DNA from: Terriglobia bacterium
Lineage (GTDB): Bacteria > Acidobacteriota > Terriglobia > UBA7540
DNA: 64,000 nt
Direction: 5' to 3'
Assembly (NCBI GenBank): GCA_030038235.1
Contig: JASHPE010000407.1
Coordinates: forward strand, 1-64,000
The notes beneath the pieces were generated by a model. That model did not search any database, had not been told where the DNA came from, and saw only the letters and a program-made list of their open reading frames with translations. Made by a program: the position numbers and the translations under genes. Below, piece by piece: positions 17,361 to 26,348 of this stretch. Each line of letters starts with the position of its first letter. Within the stretch, counting starts at the first letter, position 1.

Positions 17361-18176
17361 TCATTTGCGCGACCTCCCCGACGCCGTCATTCCAGCGGGA
17401 ATGACGGCGCTTCGATGTCGAAAAATCGCCCACAGCAGGAGCGTGCCCGAAACCACTGACAGGATGCTGGCTACCTGGGCGTTCGTCAACCCGAAGAACG
17501 AGCGCGGGTTGATTCGGATGAGTTCCACCAGGAAGCGGGCGACGCCGGTTAGGATCAGGTACCAGGCGAACACTTCTCCGGCCGGACGCACGGCACCGAT
17601 CGCACCGTCACTGCTGACCGCGCGGCTGCCGATCCGCCACAGCACCCAGGCAATCACCAGCGCCCCGAGCAATTCGTAAATCGGCGTGGGATGAACGCGC
17701 GCTGTGGTGGGGACAACGCCATGGGGAAAGCTCATGCCCCAAGGCAGGGAAGTGGGCTTGCCATAGTCACCGTCGCCGGAAAGCAGGCACCCGATGCGGC
17801 CGATGCCGTATCCGGCCGCGGCCGCGGGAGACGCCGCATCGAGCGAGACCAGGATCTTGATCCGGTAATGGCGCGCGAGCAGCAGGAAAGCGATGAATCC
17901 GCCGATCAAGGCTCCGAACCAGGCGTAGCCGATAGAGCTCAGCAACAGCGGTTCGGGATTGGCGAAGAACTCCCTGGGACTTTCAAGCAGGTGATAGAGC
18001 TTGGCGCCGATGATTCCCACTAGCGCCGTGATCGCAATGATCTTCTCGGCGCTCGCGTTGAGCCTCCGACGCCGCAAATCGGCGTGCAGCAGCAGGAAGG
18101 CGACGGCCAGTGCCACGGCCACCATGGTTCCGTAGGTGCCGAGTGTCACGGAGCCGAGATGAATGAAGGGATGCAT
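17361..18176 (-). CDS. lgt: Prolipoprotein diacylglyceryl transferase
   Basis: A 271-residue multi-pass inner-membrane enzyme that attaches diacylglycerol to the lipobox Cys of lipoproteins. 'GYAWFGALIGGF' and 'GYGIGRIGCLLSGDGDYG' (the Lgt signature with the essential Arg) and 'RVHPTPIYELLGAL' are present. 'LILTGVARFLVELIRIN' carries the later conserved Arg/Glu. About seven membrane spans are visible. The C-terminal tail 'AVIPAGMTASGRSRK' is encoded by a dispersed 'gtcattccagcgggaatgac' palindrome and is not family sequence. Confidence 0.95.
   Translation of the reverse strand: MHPFIHLGSVTLGTYGTMVAVALAVAFLLLHADLRRRRLNASAEKIIAITALVGIIGAKLYHLLESPREFFANPEPLLLSSIGYAWFGALIGGFIAFLLLARHYRIKILVSLDAASPAAAAGYGIGRIGCLLSGDGDYGKPTSLPWGMSFPHGVVPTTARVHPTPIYELLGALVIAWVLWRIGSRAVSSDGAIGAVRPAGEVFAWYLILTGVARFLVELIRINPRSFFGLTNAQVASILSVVSGTLLLWAIFRHRSAVIPAGMTASGRSRK
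17383..17410. repeat. Hairpin repeat CGCCGTCATTCC / GGAATGACGGCG
   Basis: Perfect 12-base arms are separated by a 4-base loop (agcg). The hairpin lies inside the last codons of lgt. It belongs to the widespread 'GTCATTCC...GGAATGAC' type of dispersed repeat; related copies occur at 45211 and 54901. Confidence 0.85.
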
Positions 18177-18184
18177 GAGGAAGA

Positions 18185-18258
18185 CAGTCGAACGTCAAAA
18201 GTTGAAACTTGCAAGTTCCGGACCTTCGTTCAACCTTTCACTTTTGACTTTCGACAAA
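18185..18258. repeat. Word repeat with GTCAAAAGTTGAAAC
   Basis: The words 'cgtcaaaagttgaaacttgcaag' and the complementary 'cttcgttcaacctttcactt' form an imperfect hairpin upstream of lgt and before the OPT gene. It is another of the locus-specific word-repeat spacers. Confidence 0.45.
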
Positions 18259-18408
18259 TTCGATGCCAAGAACGGAATGGGCGTCGTCCCTCACGGACGG
18301 CCCGAACAACTGCGAACAACTGCGACGTGCCCGCCGCGGCTGCGCAGGGTATAATGCCGGATTCTCGATTCCCGGTTTGCCCCGGCGAGCGCCGGTCGGA
18401 GGTCCATC

Positions 18409-20454
18409 TTGCCCGAATTCAAGCCTTACGTACCCGCCGACTCCAAGGAGCCCGAGTTTACGCTGAAGGCAGTGCTAACGGGCATCATTCTGGCGGCGGT
18501 CTTCGGCTCGGCCAATGCGTATCTGGGCATGAAGGCCGGCCAGACGGTCGCTGCCACGATCCCCGCCGCCGTGATCGCCATCGCGCTCTTCCGGCTGCCG
18601 TTCTTTCGCGGCGGCGTGCTGGAGCAGAACCTGACGCGGACCGCGGCGTCGGTCGGCGAGGCGCTGGTTGCCGGCGCCATCTTCACCATCCCGGCATTCA
18701 TGATGGTGAACGTCGGCGGCCAGCGCCTCTGGACCGATCTGCGAACGCACTTCTGGGTGGGCACGCTGATTCTACTCGCCGGCGGATTGCTGGGCGTCTT
18801 CTTCATCATCATCCTGCGCCGCCCATTGTGCGTTGAATCACACGATCTGCCCTTTCCGGAGAGCACCGCCGCCGCCGAAATCGTCAAAGCGGGACAACAG
18901 GGCGCCGCCGACGCTCCCAAGTACATCTTTGGCGCGCTCGGGCTCGGCGCATTCCTGCAAATTCTGAAGGACGACAAAGGCTTCCAGGTCTTCAAGGATT
19001 CGGTCTCGTTCTTCGTGCGCTTCCCCAAGTCCGTCATCAGCTACTTCGGGTATGAGAAGGAACTGCTCGGGCAGGTGACCTACACGGGCGGCATCGCTTA
19101 TACCACGCCGTCGGCGTCGCCGGCGCTGATCGGGATCGGCTACATCATCGGACCGCGCCTGGCCGCCATCAACTTCTCCGGCGGCGTCTTCGCCTGGCTG
19201 CTGCTGATTCCGCTGGTGGTCTTCATCGATCCCGACCTGCCGGCGCGACTCGGCGCCAGCGCCGCGCCGGGAGCGCCGCCCGTACCCTGGGACCTCGTGG
19301 CCTACACCGTCTGGTACAACGTAGTGCGCCCGATCGCCGTCGGGTCGATGCTGGTGGGCACCGTCTACACGCTCTGGAGCATGCGCGATTCCATCATCCG
19401 CTCGGTGCGCGGCGCCTTCGAGACCGCCGAGACTCATGGCACGGAGATCATCAAAAAGACGCGGCTCGACATCGACATCTCTATCAAGTGGATCATCGCG
19501 GCCATCGTCGGGCTGATCGTTCCCATCACGATCATCTATCAGCATTTCGCCGGAAGCTTGGGCGCCGCGATTGTGGCCGCCATCGTGATGACCATCACCG
19601 GATTCTTCCTCTGCGCGGTCGGAGGCTATCTCGTTGGCCTCGTCGGATCATCCAACCAGCCAGTCTCCGGACTCACGCTCTGCGCCCTGGTGGTTGCGGC
19701 CATGGTGATGATCGGCATCGGCGCCAAGGGACTGGGCGGCGTGGCGGCGGTGCTGGGCGTCGCCTCGGTGGTCTGCTGTGCTTGCTGCGTGTCCGGCAGC
19801 CTGATTCAGGACCTGAAAGCGGGGTATCTGCTGGGGGGCACACCCTGGAAGATGGAAGTGGTGGAGATCTTCAGCGTGACCGCGGTTTCCTTCTTCCTGC
19901 TGCTGCCGATCATCGCGCTGCACGAGGCTAATCTCTCAACCGGCGGCATCGGCGGACGCGCTTTACCCGCTCCGCAAGCGGGATTGATGGCGGAACTCGC
20001 GCAAGGCATCGTCGGCGGCCAGATGCCTTGGGGCCTGCTGCTGATGGGCTGTCTGCTCGGCATCGGGTTCATCATGATCGAGGCCCCGTCGCCCATGCTG
20101 ATCGCGGTCGGCATGTATCTGCCGCTCGAGACCACGTCGGCAATCTTTGTAGGCGGCGCCATCAAGTGGCTGGCTGACGTCTCGGCGCGCCGCCGCAAGC
20201 TGGATCCGGAGCAGCAGGCCAAGTTCGAGGAGCGCGGCACGCTGCTGGCGTCAGGATTCATCGCAGGCGAAGCCATCACCGGCATCCTGCTGGCCGTGCT
20301 CTTCATCGAAGGGGTGCCGTCGCTGACGCACGTGGTCACGGGCCGCGATGTGTTCGGCTTCGTCCACAACTGGGGCGGATGGCTGTCGCTCGGCGCGTTC
20401 GGGATTCTGGCTTATTGCCTGGTGCGATTGCCGCTGAGAAAGCTGAAGGGATAA
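18409..20454 (+). CDS. OPT family oligopeptide transporter
   Basis: A 681-residue polytopic membrane transporter of the oligopeptide transporter family, with about 14-16 hydrophobic helices. Family features include the N-terminal 'PEFTLKAVLTGIILAAVFG', 'NAYLGMKAGQTVAATIPAAV' and 'GSSNQPVSGLT'. The family is thought to import small peptides or metal-chelate complexes by proton coupling; the substrate is not predictable. The TTG at 18409 is chosen because a GGAGGT ribosome site sits 6-7 bases upstream. Single-gene transcript: a clear intrinsic terminator follows at 20506. Confidence 0.93.
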   Translation: MPEFKPYVPADSKEPEFTLKAVLTGIILAAVFGSANAYLGMKAGQTVAATIPAAVIAIALFRLPFFRGGVLEQNLTRTAASVGEALVAGAIFTIPAFMMVNVGGQRLWTDLRTHFWVGTLILLAGGLLGVFFIIILRRPLCVESHDLPFPESTAAAEIVKAGQQGAADAPKYIFGALGLGAFLQILKDDKGFQVFKDSVSFFVRFPKSVISYFGYEKELLGQVTYTGGIAYTTPSASPALIGIGYIIGPRLAAINFSGGVFAWLLLIPLVVFIDPDLPARLGASAAPGAPPVPWDLVAYTVWYNVVRPIAVGSMLVGTVYTLWSMRDSIIRSVRGAFETAETHGTEIIKKTRLDIDISIKWIIAAIVGLIVPITIIYQHFAGSLGAAIVAAIVMTITGFFLCAVGGYLVGLVGSSNQPVSGLTLCALVVAAMVMIGIGAKGLGGVAAVLGVASVVCCACCVSGSLIQDLKAGYLLGGTPWKMEVVEIFSVTAVSFFLLLPIIALHEANLSTGGIGGRALPAPQAGLMAELAQGIVGGQMPWGLLLMGCLLGIGFIMIEAPSPMLIAVGMYLPLETTSAIFVGGAIKWLADVSARRRKLDPEQQAKFEERGTLLASGFIAGEAITGILLAVLFIEGVPSLTHVVTGRDVFGFVHNWGGWLSLGAFGILAYCLVRLPLRKLKG

Positions 20455-20505
20455 GAGGGTGTCCTTGCCATTCCTGGCACAACAGGTTCGGGGTGGAATC
20501 GACAA

Positions 20506-20538
20506 CCGCGGACCGGCGACTCAGGTCCGCGGCTTTTT
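20506..20538 (+). terminator. Rho-independent terminator
   Basis: A perfect 9-base stem CCGCGGACC/GGTCCGCGG with a 9-base loop is followed by CTTTTT. It lies 52 bases after the OPT stop codon. The downstream cupredoxin is convergent, so it probably serves mainly the OPT transcript. Confidence 0.9.
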
Positions 20539-20556
20539 CCCGATGCCAGTGACAAG

Positions 20557-20961
20557 CTACGGATTCGATGGCGGCGCGCTGGAGGCCGCTTCAACCATCA
20601 GCTTGCCCTTCATCTTGGAGTGACCTAGCCCACAGAAGTTCGAACACTCAAATGGAAATGTGCCTGCCTTGTCGGCAGTGAACTCCACCGTGGTCGGCAC
20701 GCCTTTGGGAAGCTTCTGGTCGATTCCGTAGGCTGCCACCTTGAACCCGTGATCGTGGTCAGCCGCAGTTATGATCAACTTCACGCGATCGCCCTGCTTC
20801 ACCGTGACCACGGCAGGATCGAAACGGTATCTCCTGGCTGTCATCTGAATTGCGGCCCCTGGCGAGGCTGCGGGCGCGCTTTCCTGCCCGAGGATAAGGG
20901 CCCATGTCACCAGGGTTCCGGCCAGAAGGAAGATCACGACTCTGACTCGCTTTCGGAGCAT
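20557..20961 (-). CDS. Exported CuA-type cupredoxin domain protein
   Basis: A 134-residue protein with an N-terminal signal anchor ('VVIFLLAGTLVTWALIL') and one cupredoxin domain. 'FECSNFCGLGHSKMKG' matches the binuclear CuA pattern C-x3-C-x3-H-x2-M, and 'AADHDHGF' supplies the upstream His. CuA sites normally belong to cytochrome oxidase subunit II or nitrous oxide reductase, but here the domain stands alone, without transmembrane hairpin or partner subunits. It is probably a membrane-anchored periplasmic electron-transfer or copper-delivery protein. No oxidase gene is in the window. Confidence 0.85.
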   Translation of the reverse strand: MLRKRVRVVIFLLAGTLVTWALILGQESAPAASPGAAIQMTARRYRFDPAVVTVKQGDRVKLIITAADHDHGFKVAAYGIDQKLPKGVPTTVEFTADKAGTFPFECSNFCGLGHSKMKGKLMVEAASSAPPSNP

Positions 20962-20984
20962 AGGTGTTCTCCTGCAGTGATTTT

Positions 20985-21100
20985 ACAGCACGTCAGTTGT
21001 TCAGGATGTGTCAGTCAGTGTCAGTCAGGACTTCGTGGCTGAGCAACCGAGGTGCCGACAAACTGACGTGCTGAACAACTGAGTTACTGACCAACCGACG
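20985..21100. repeat. Word-shuffled spacer (CTGAC/GTGCTG/AACAACTG)
   Basis: Short words recur in both orientations and in rearranged order: 'cagcacgtcagttgttcag' on the left and 'ctgacgtgctgaacaactga' on the right, with 'gtgtcagtcagtgtcagtcagg' between. The arms share words but not their order, so this is not a simple inverted repeat. It separates the cupredoxin and the small secreted protein, both on the minus strand. Confidence 0.6.
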
Positions 21101-21102
21101 TC

Positions 21103-21552
21103 CTACTGCTTGCAGGCGCCGTAGTCCTTCACGAGCTTTGCCACGTCAAACGTCGGCCTGCCGGAATCGTCTTTCGACTTCTTGCCCCGCAGCGCCACTC
21201 GTTCACCGGGATTAAGTGAGATGTTCGAAGCCAGCAGCGCGTAGGTGCGCTGATCCTTTTCGTTCATGAGTTTGACGCCCTCTGTGGACGGCTGAACGCA
21301 GCCAACTACGGTGCGGTGGCTGCGCAGCACCAGGTATCCGACTGCAACCCCGGCTCCCGCGGCAGCGGCCGCGCCGACTGCAATTCCGGTGCTCGATCCG
21401 TATCCGCCTTTGGGCGCGGTGTAAACGCCCGTGGTCCCTGTCGATCCTCCACCCGGGCTTCCCCCATATTGCGCCAAAGCAGAGCCTCCCATTGCCAGGC
21501 CAAGAACAACCGCGAGCAACGAACACTTCATCTTGGAACTCATTATTCTCAT
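21103..21552 (-). CDS. Small secreted glycine-rich protein
   Basis: A 149-residue protein I do not recognise. It has a signal peptide ('CSLLAVVLGLAMGGSALAQ'), a Gly/Ser/Thr-rich stretch (about residues 28-55), a hydrophobic Ala/Gly segment ('GIAVGAAAAAGAGVAVGYLVL') that could be a membrane helix, and a compact C-terminal domain of about 65 residues with two Cys ('VGCVQPSTEG' and 'DYGACKQ'). The C-terminal part has the look of a small acidobacterial beta-barrel domain. An alternative start is Met-4. Cytoplasmic function is unlikely. Confidence 0.65.
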   Translation of the reverse strand: MRIMSSKMKCSLLAVVLGLAMGGSALAQYGGSPGGGSTGTTGVYTAPKGGYGSSTGIAVGAAAAAGAGVAVGYLVLRSHRTVVGCVQPSTEGVKLMNEKDQRTYALLASNISLNPGERVALRGKKSKDDSGRPTFDVAKLVKDYGACKQ

Positions 21553-21666
21553 CCTCCCGAGGCAAGATGTGCCCGGAGTTTGAGATGCGTTAGAAGAAGG
21601 GGTTGAGGTAAAAGTACTGTCAAGCGGGCGTCATAAAAACGTCAGCAGCAAAACTGTGGTGGTTTT

Positions 21667-24177
21667 TCACTCCTCGCGCAGCGCCACCGTTGGGTCCAGC
21701 GCCGCCGCGCGGCGCGCGGGCATCCACGACGCCAGGGCTGCAATGATGATGAAGAGCACCGCCATCAAAATGTAAGTGGGCGGGTCCGTGGCTTTGATGT
21801 TCACGAGCATGCTGGCCAGGACGCGCGTTGCGGCCAGGGCGGCGAGCAGTCCGATCACGATTCCGGCGGCGCTCAGTCGCAGTCCCTGCCCGATCACCAG
21901 CTTGAAGATGTTGCCCGGCACCGCGCCCATTGCCATCCGCACACCGATTTCCGCCGTGCGTTGACGCACCACGGTTGAAAGCACGCCATACAGCCCGACG
22001 CCGGCGAGCAGAGCCGCGATCACGGCAAATACGCCAATCAGCAAGAGCGAAAATCGCGTGGGCGCCTCTGCCTTCTCCACCAGATCCTGCATGGGCTGCA
22101 TTTCGGTGATGAGAAGTCGGGAGTCGAGCTGCGCGAGCGCCGCACGCGCCGGACCGACGAGGCTTGTGGGATCTCCGGCCGTCCGCAGCGCCCACGTCTG
22201 CGCCACGCCATAACCCAGGAATCCATCGCTGACGTAAACCTGCTCGCGGCCGGATTCGGCAAGCGAGTTGTCGCGCTGGTGGCCGACCACTCCGATGATT
22301 TCCACCCACTCCGCCTCAGGTGTATTGACGCGAATCAGGATTCGCTTGCCGACCGCCGGCTCATTGGGGAAAGCCTTGGCGGCCAGGGCCTGATCCACCA
22401 CTACGACCCTGCGCTCAGGCGCATTGTCGGCATCGGTGAATGTGCGTCCCCACAGAAGCGGCGTCCGCAAGGTTTCGAAATAGCCGGGCGACACGATTTG
22501 AAGATCGGCCGCCTGGAACTTGCTGGGATCGGTGAGTGCCGGCTCCAGGCCCCACCGGATGGGACTGAAGCCACCTGCCAGCGGAAACGGCGCCGACGAG
22601 GCTACGCTTTCAACTCCTGGCAATCCGCGCAGCTTGTCCTGGATTTGGCGCATCAGTGCGCTGCGTTGGGCGGGCTGCGGCCGGCCTTGAAACACGCCAA
22701 GCACATTGAACGTCAGCAGCCCGTTCGGCTCGTACCCTGGATTGATGCGCTCGAGCGCGAGAAAACTGCGGATCATCAAGCCGGAACCGATCAGCAGGAC
22801 GAAACAGAGAGCGACCTCCGCTACCACGACCCCGTTGCGCAATAACCCGCCGCTGAGTCCCGCATTGCGGGCGCTCGACCGGAGCACATTCATGACGTCG
22901 GGCCGCGAGGCGCGCAGCGCCGGCGCGATTCCGAAAACGACTGTCGCCAGAAGTCCGGCCGCCGCTGCGAAGGCGAGCACTGCCGGATTGATGGTGATCG
23001 ACTGAAGCCGCGGCAGGTTCTCGGGCGCGATGGCGAGCAGTTCGCGGATGCCGGCCCAGGCGAGGCCCACGCCCAGAATCGTCCCCACGGCAGACAGCAG
23101 CAGCGCCTCCGCAAGCATCTGCCGGACCAGACGCCAGCGACTGCCGCCGAGGGCCGCCCGCACCGCGAGCTCCCGTTCGCGCAGCGAAGCGCGGACGAGC
23201 AGCAGGTTGGCCACGTTCGAGCACGCAATCAGCAGCAGAAAGACCACAGCGCCCATCAGGGCCAGAATCGCGGGCCGAACATCGGTCACGAGGTACGCCT
23301 TCATGGGTTCGAGGCGGATGCGGTAACCTGCGGTCTGAAGAATCGGAACCGCCTGGCGATCCTGTGCGGCCACGGCGTCCGCTTCGGACTGGGCCTGGCC
23401 GAGTGACGCGCCTTGCTTCAGCCTGCCTACCACCTGGAGCGAGACGTTCAGTCGCTGGGAAACGTCGTAGGAGAGGCGGTTCGCCACCCAAATGTCAGGC
23501 GATGGCTCCACGCTCAGGTTGGGCGGGAAGTAGAGCTGGAAACCCGGCGCCAGTACGCCGACAATCTGCAAGCTGACATTGCCCGCATTGATGAGATCAT
23601 GCCCCACGATCGATGTGTCGCCGCCATAGCGGCGCTGCCAATAGCCGTAGCTCAGGATCGCGAATGTGGGAAGCCGTGGCGCCGCCTCGCCCCCGCCGGC
23701 GTTTGCGCCTGCAGCATTCGGAGCGGCGCCGGGAGGCGGTGGCGGCTGCGGCGCGCCGTCGGAGTCTGTAAAGTCGCGCCCCACCAGGATCCGCCCGCCG
23801 AGCAGATGCATGAAATTCGGTGTGATGCCGGCAAAGACCACCTGTTCGGATGTGCCATCTTTCCGCGGCAAAAGGCCGCGCCCGGAATTAATCCCCGCCA
23901 CATCCTCAAGGAAGCGCTTCGAGCCATTCCGCAAATCGATGAAATCGGCGTTGGAGAAAGGAAAATCGCGGACGTGGCGGCGGGTCATGTCGGAACATGC
24001 CAGCACCAGCCGGTCCGGGTCCGGGTAGGGCAGCGGCCGCAACAGCACGGCGTCCGTCACGCTGAAGATCGCGGTGCTTGCGCCGATGCCGAGGGCTAAA
24101 GTGATGGCAGCGGTCAGCGCAAATACCGGACTCTTTCTCAAGGTCCGCCAGGCGTAGGCCAGGTCTTTTCTGAACAT
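21667..24177 (-). CDS. ADOP-type duplicated orphan permease (MacB/FtsX-like)
   Basis: An 836-residue membrane protein. The N-terminus '[31 protein letters not shown]' and '[14 protein letters not shown]' are the hallmark of acidobacterial duplicated orphan permeases. A MacB-like periplasmic domain (about residues 50-265) is followed by FtsX-like triple-helix segments, then a second periplasmic domain and a second FtsX segment ending '[17 protein letters not shown]'. The family is a duplicated ABC permease usually without its own ATPase, and none is adjacent here. An export or lipoprotein-release-type function is inferred. Proline-rich '[14 protein letters not shown]' lies near residue 140. 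Confidence 0.93.
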   Translation of the reverse strand: MFRKDLAYAWRTLRKSPVFALTAAITLALGIGASTAIFSVTDAVLLRPLPYPDPDRLVLACSDMTRRHVRDFPFSNADFIDLRNGSKRFLEDVAGINSGRGLLPRKDGTSEQVVFAGITPNFMHLLGGRILVGRDFTDSDGAPQPPPPPGAAPNAAGANAGGGEAAPRLPTFAILSYGYWQRRYGGDTSIVGHDLINAGNVSLQIVGVLAPGFQLYFPPNLSVEPSPDIWVANRLSYDVSQRLNVSLQVVGRLKQGASLGQAQSEADAVAAQDRQAVPILQTAGYRIRLEPMKAYLVTDVRPAILALMGAVVFLLLIACSNVANLLLVRASLRERELAVRAALGGSRWRLVRQMLAEALLLSAVGTILGVGLAWAGIRELLAIAPENLPRLQSITINPAVLAFAAAAGLLATVVFGIAPALRASRPDVMNVLRSSARNAGLSGGLLRNGVVVAEVALCFVLLIGSGLMIRSFLALERINPGYEPNGLLTFNVLGVFQGRPQPAQRSALMRQIQDKLRGLPGVESVASSAPFPLAGGFSPIRWGLEPALTDPSKFQAADLQIVSPGYFETLRTPLLWGRTFTDADNAPERRVVVVDQALAAKAFPNEPAVGKRILIRVNTPEAEWVEIIGVVGHQRDNSLAESGREQVYVSDGFLGYGVAQTWALRTAGDPTSLVGPARAALAQLDSRLLITEMQPMQDLVEKAEAPTRFSLLLIGVFAVIAALLAGVGLYGVLSTVVRQRTAEIGVRMAMGAVPGNIFKLVIGQGLRLSAAGIVIGLLAALAATRVLASMLVNIKATDPPTYILMAVLFIIIAALASWMPARRAAALDPTVALREE

Positions 24178-24257
24178 GTCAGCGCCTCCCGAATAGTATC
24201 GCGGTCACGGATTGCATTTTGCCACTCGCAGATTGCGCCATCAAGTATCCAACCTCG

Positions 24258-24305
24258 GTCCGCGGATTATGCGGATTATGCAGATTACGCAGATCACGCT
24301 GGATT
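24258..24305. repeat. GCGGATTAT 9-mer tandem repeat
   Basis: Four to five copies of a 9-base unit (gcggattat, gcggattat, gcagattac, gcagatcac) lie in the 245-base gap upstream of the ADOP gene and downstream of the next minus-strand gene. It is short and slightly degenerate. Nothing else was recognised in this gap. Confidence 0.75.
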
Positions 24306-24422
24306 ACATCAATCGCCTCGGCCGGAAATCGAAACGGCGATTTAACTGCGGTCGTGGTGGCGCTGCAAGCGACTTATGAGGTACATGTACGGAAAGACCG
24401 TAGAAACCATGCGCGGCGCCGT

Positions 24423-25286
24423 CTAGCGCTTCTTGAGCACCGCTTTCCGCGTGGATTCCAGCGTGCTCTCAAGCGACTCCCTCGGGACGCTGGTGATGAA
24501 CGGCTTGATCATCCAACCGAGGCCGGTTGGAACGTCGCGTGTGAGGGAAACAGGTTCCAACTCGACGTAGACGCCACCGTCCTGCTCGACATACTGCCAG
24601 AAGGAATCAAGCTGCCACAGGAAGCCCTCGCCCCGGCCCTCGGGCAGGTCGCGCTCCCCGGGCTTGCCCGCGTCTTCCACCTGCCGGACGCTCGTGGAGC
24701 GGGATGTCACAAAGCAGTGCTGCGCGTCGGGCTGGATGAACGTGATATCGAAATCGGCGTCAACGGTCACCGTGATCACGTGATGCTCCCGCAGGCGCAT
24801 GAAAGCCTGGAAGTGATCGCCCTCACGATGCAGGAGGCGCGAGCGGACCACCTCGGGATAATCGTCCTGCTTATGGTCGTAGTCCTCCATCACCTTGAGC
24901 GTCCCGGCCAGAGTCGCGCCCGGAATGAAGACCGCGCCCACCCAGTGGTGGACCAGGCCCTGCGGCACGCTAATGGTGTGGCCGGAAGGGTCCAGCGTGG
25001 TGAGTGGAGCGATGTACATCTCGCCACTCCTGAGCGACGCATACACGCGGCTGCGCTCCGCGAGCGGGAGCGTGTTGATGTAGAGGAACACGCCCGGATC
25101 GCTCAGCTGTTTCGCGATCCGCGCTTCGGTGAGAGTCTCATACTCGCGGAAGGCGGCGAGCGTCGCGGGATTGAGATCGCCAGCCAGCAGCGGCGCGGCC
25201 AGCAGGCAAGCGAAGAGGGATATCGTGGCGTAAGCTCGTTTGCCAGGAAGGAGAGAGGAGGCAGGCTTTGTCGATGCGAGGGCCAA
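24423..25286 (-). CDS. Secreted START-like domain protein
   Basis: A 287-residue exported protein with a signal peptide ('AYATISLFACLLAAPLLAGD'). The mature part, with 'EDYDHKQDDYPEVVRSRLL', 'ITVTVDADFDITFI' and the C-terminal 'VYVELEPVSLTRDVPTGLGW...KPFITSVPRESLE', resembles the helix-grip START/SRPBCC fold, which binds hydrophobic ligands; no function is assigned to this acidobacterial group. It follows the aldo/keto reductase within 10 bases and is probably cotranscribed with it. I am moderately sure of the fold and unsure of any role. Confidence 0.65.
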   Translation of the reverse strand: MALASTKPASSLLPGKRAYATISLFACLLAAPLLAGDLNPATLAAFREYETLTEARIAKQLSDPGVFLYINTLPLAERSRVYASLRSGEMYIAPLTTLDPSGHTISVPQGLVHHWVGAVFIPGATLAGTLKVMEDYDHKQDDYPEVVRSRLLHREGDHFQAFMRLREHHVITVTVDADFDITFIQPDAQHCFVTSRSTSVRQVEDAGKPGERDLPEGRGEGFLWQLDSFWQYVEQDGGVYVELEPVSLTRDVPTGLGWMIKPFITSVPRESLESTLESTRKAVLKKR

Positions 25287-25295
25287 AACGCTCCG

Positions 25296-26198
25296 TCAGG
25301 CAAGCGCCAGGTTCAGATTCTCGATGGCCTCGTCGATCTCGGCAGCGTTCTTGTAGCCGACGGTCACCGAATCGACGCCTGCGTTGCGGAAGGCGAATCG
25401 CATGGCGGCCTGGCGATCCTCCCGGCTTGTGAACTGGCCCTCGCCCACCAGCTTCATGCTGATGACCCCCATGCGTTCCTTGCGGACCTGTTTCACGTAC
25501 CCGACCACCTCGCTCACGTCGCCCAATCCGTCGGTGGCGTAATCCTCGGCGTCCATGCGCACGCCCTTATGATTCATCCGGATCATCGCCACCTGCAGCC
25601 AGTCGTCCCCCGGAAAGCGGCGCAGGGCGGGAAGGCCATGGACCGATGCGCCGTGCGACAGCACCGCATGTTTCGCCTGAGCTTCGGAAATGCCATCCTG
25701 CCAGCGCAGACTGTCCGTGGGCCACGTGGGCTCGTGCTGCCAGTGCAGCAGAACGATGTCGAAATAATCGGTGTTGGCCAGCTTGCGCAGCTCGTCGATC
25801 TTCTGCTGCGGATCCGCGCCCGACCGCGTTGTCACTTTCGTCATCAGGCGGTAGGTGTCACGGGGAAGGCCCTGGAGCGCGATGCCCAGCATCCGGTGCA
25901 TGTCGCCGTACGATTCCGCCGTCTCAAAGAAGCGAATGCCTTGGTCGTAGGCGTAGCGGACGAGCCGCGTGAATTGGTCCTGCCCGAGATCGCGCTGCAC
26001 CTGCCCGCTGAAGGTCCCGGTGCCGAAAGCGAGGCGCGTCACCTTCACGCCCGATTTGCCGAGCGTCACCCAGTCGGTGGCCGCTTCGCGCGTCGCGGGC
26101 AGCGGCAGTCCGGCACGCAGAATGCGCGGAGTCGCGCCGGCTATGGCCGCCGCGGCGAGGCTGGTCTTCAGGAATTCGCGTCTGGAGTAATGGGCCAT
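25296..26198 (-). CDS. Tat-exported aldo/keto reductase
   Basis: A 300-residue NAD(P)H-dependent oxidoreductase. The start at 26198 is chosen because TTGGAGGAG lies just upstream and gives 'MAHYSRREFLKTSLAAAAIAG', a clear twin-arginine signal; the longer ORF-track start runs into a palindromic repeat. 'RLAFGTGTFSG', 'FFETAESYGD' (catalytic Tyr), 'LMTKVTTRSG' (Lys) and 'IVLLHWQHEP' (His) form the AKR active site, and 'MGVISMKLVGEGQ' and 'VTVGYKNAAEI' close the barrel. Periplasmic location and operon with the START-like protein are inferred. The substrate is unknown. Confidence 0.9.
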   Translation of the reverse strand: MAHYSRREFLKTSLAAAAIAGATPRILRAGLPLPATREAATDWVTLGKSGVKVTRLAFGTGTFSGQVQRDLGQDQFTRLVRYAYDQGIRFFETAESYGDMHRMLGIALQGLPRDTYRLMTKVTTRSGADPQQKIDELRKLANTDYFDIVLLHWQHEPTWPTDSLRWQDGISEAQAKHAVLSHGASVHGLPALRRFPGDDWLQVAMIRMNHKGVRMDAEDYATDGLGDVSEVVGYVKQVRKERMGVISMKLVGEGQFTSREDRQAAMRFAFRNAGVDSVTVGYKNAAEIDEAIENLNLALA

Positions 26199-26235
26199 GG
26201 CAGTCTCCTCCAATTGGAGGCATCTTACCACGAGT

Positions 26236-26345
26236 CCTGCTTGTGGTGCAGGCATCCTGCCTGCGATTTGCTCACCCTGCAGGCCGTCTGGATGCTCTAT
26301 CGCAGGCAGGATGCCTGCACGACAAGCAGTGCCTGCACCGCAAGA
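26236..26345. repeat. GCAGGCAGGATGCCTGCAC palindromic repeat
   Basis: Copies 'gtgcaggcatcctgcctgcg' (26246-26265) and 'cgcaggcaggatgcctgcac' (26301-26320) form inverted arms; extra partial copies follow ('agtgcctgcaccgc'). The repeat lies between the reductase and rimI on the minus strand. A diverged copy occurs at 27551-27596. Confidence 0.85.
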
Positions 26346-26348
26346 GCG

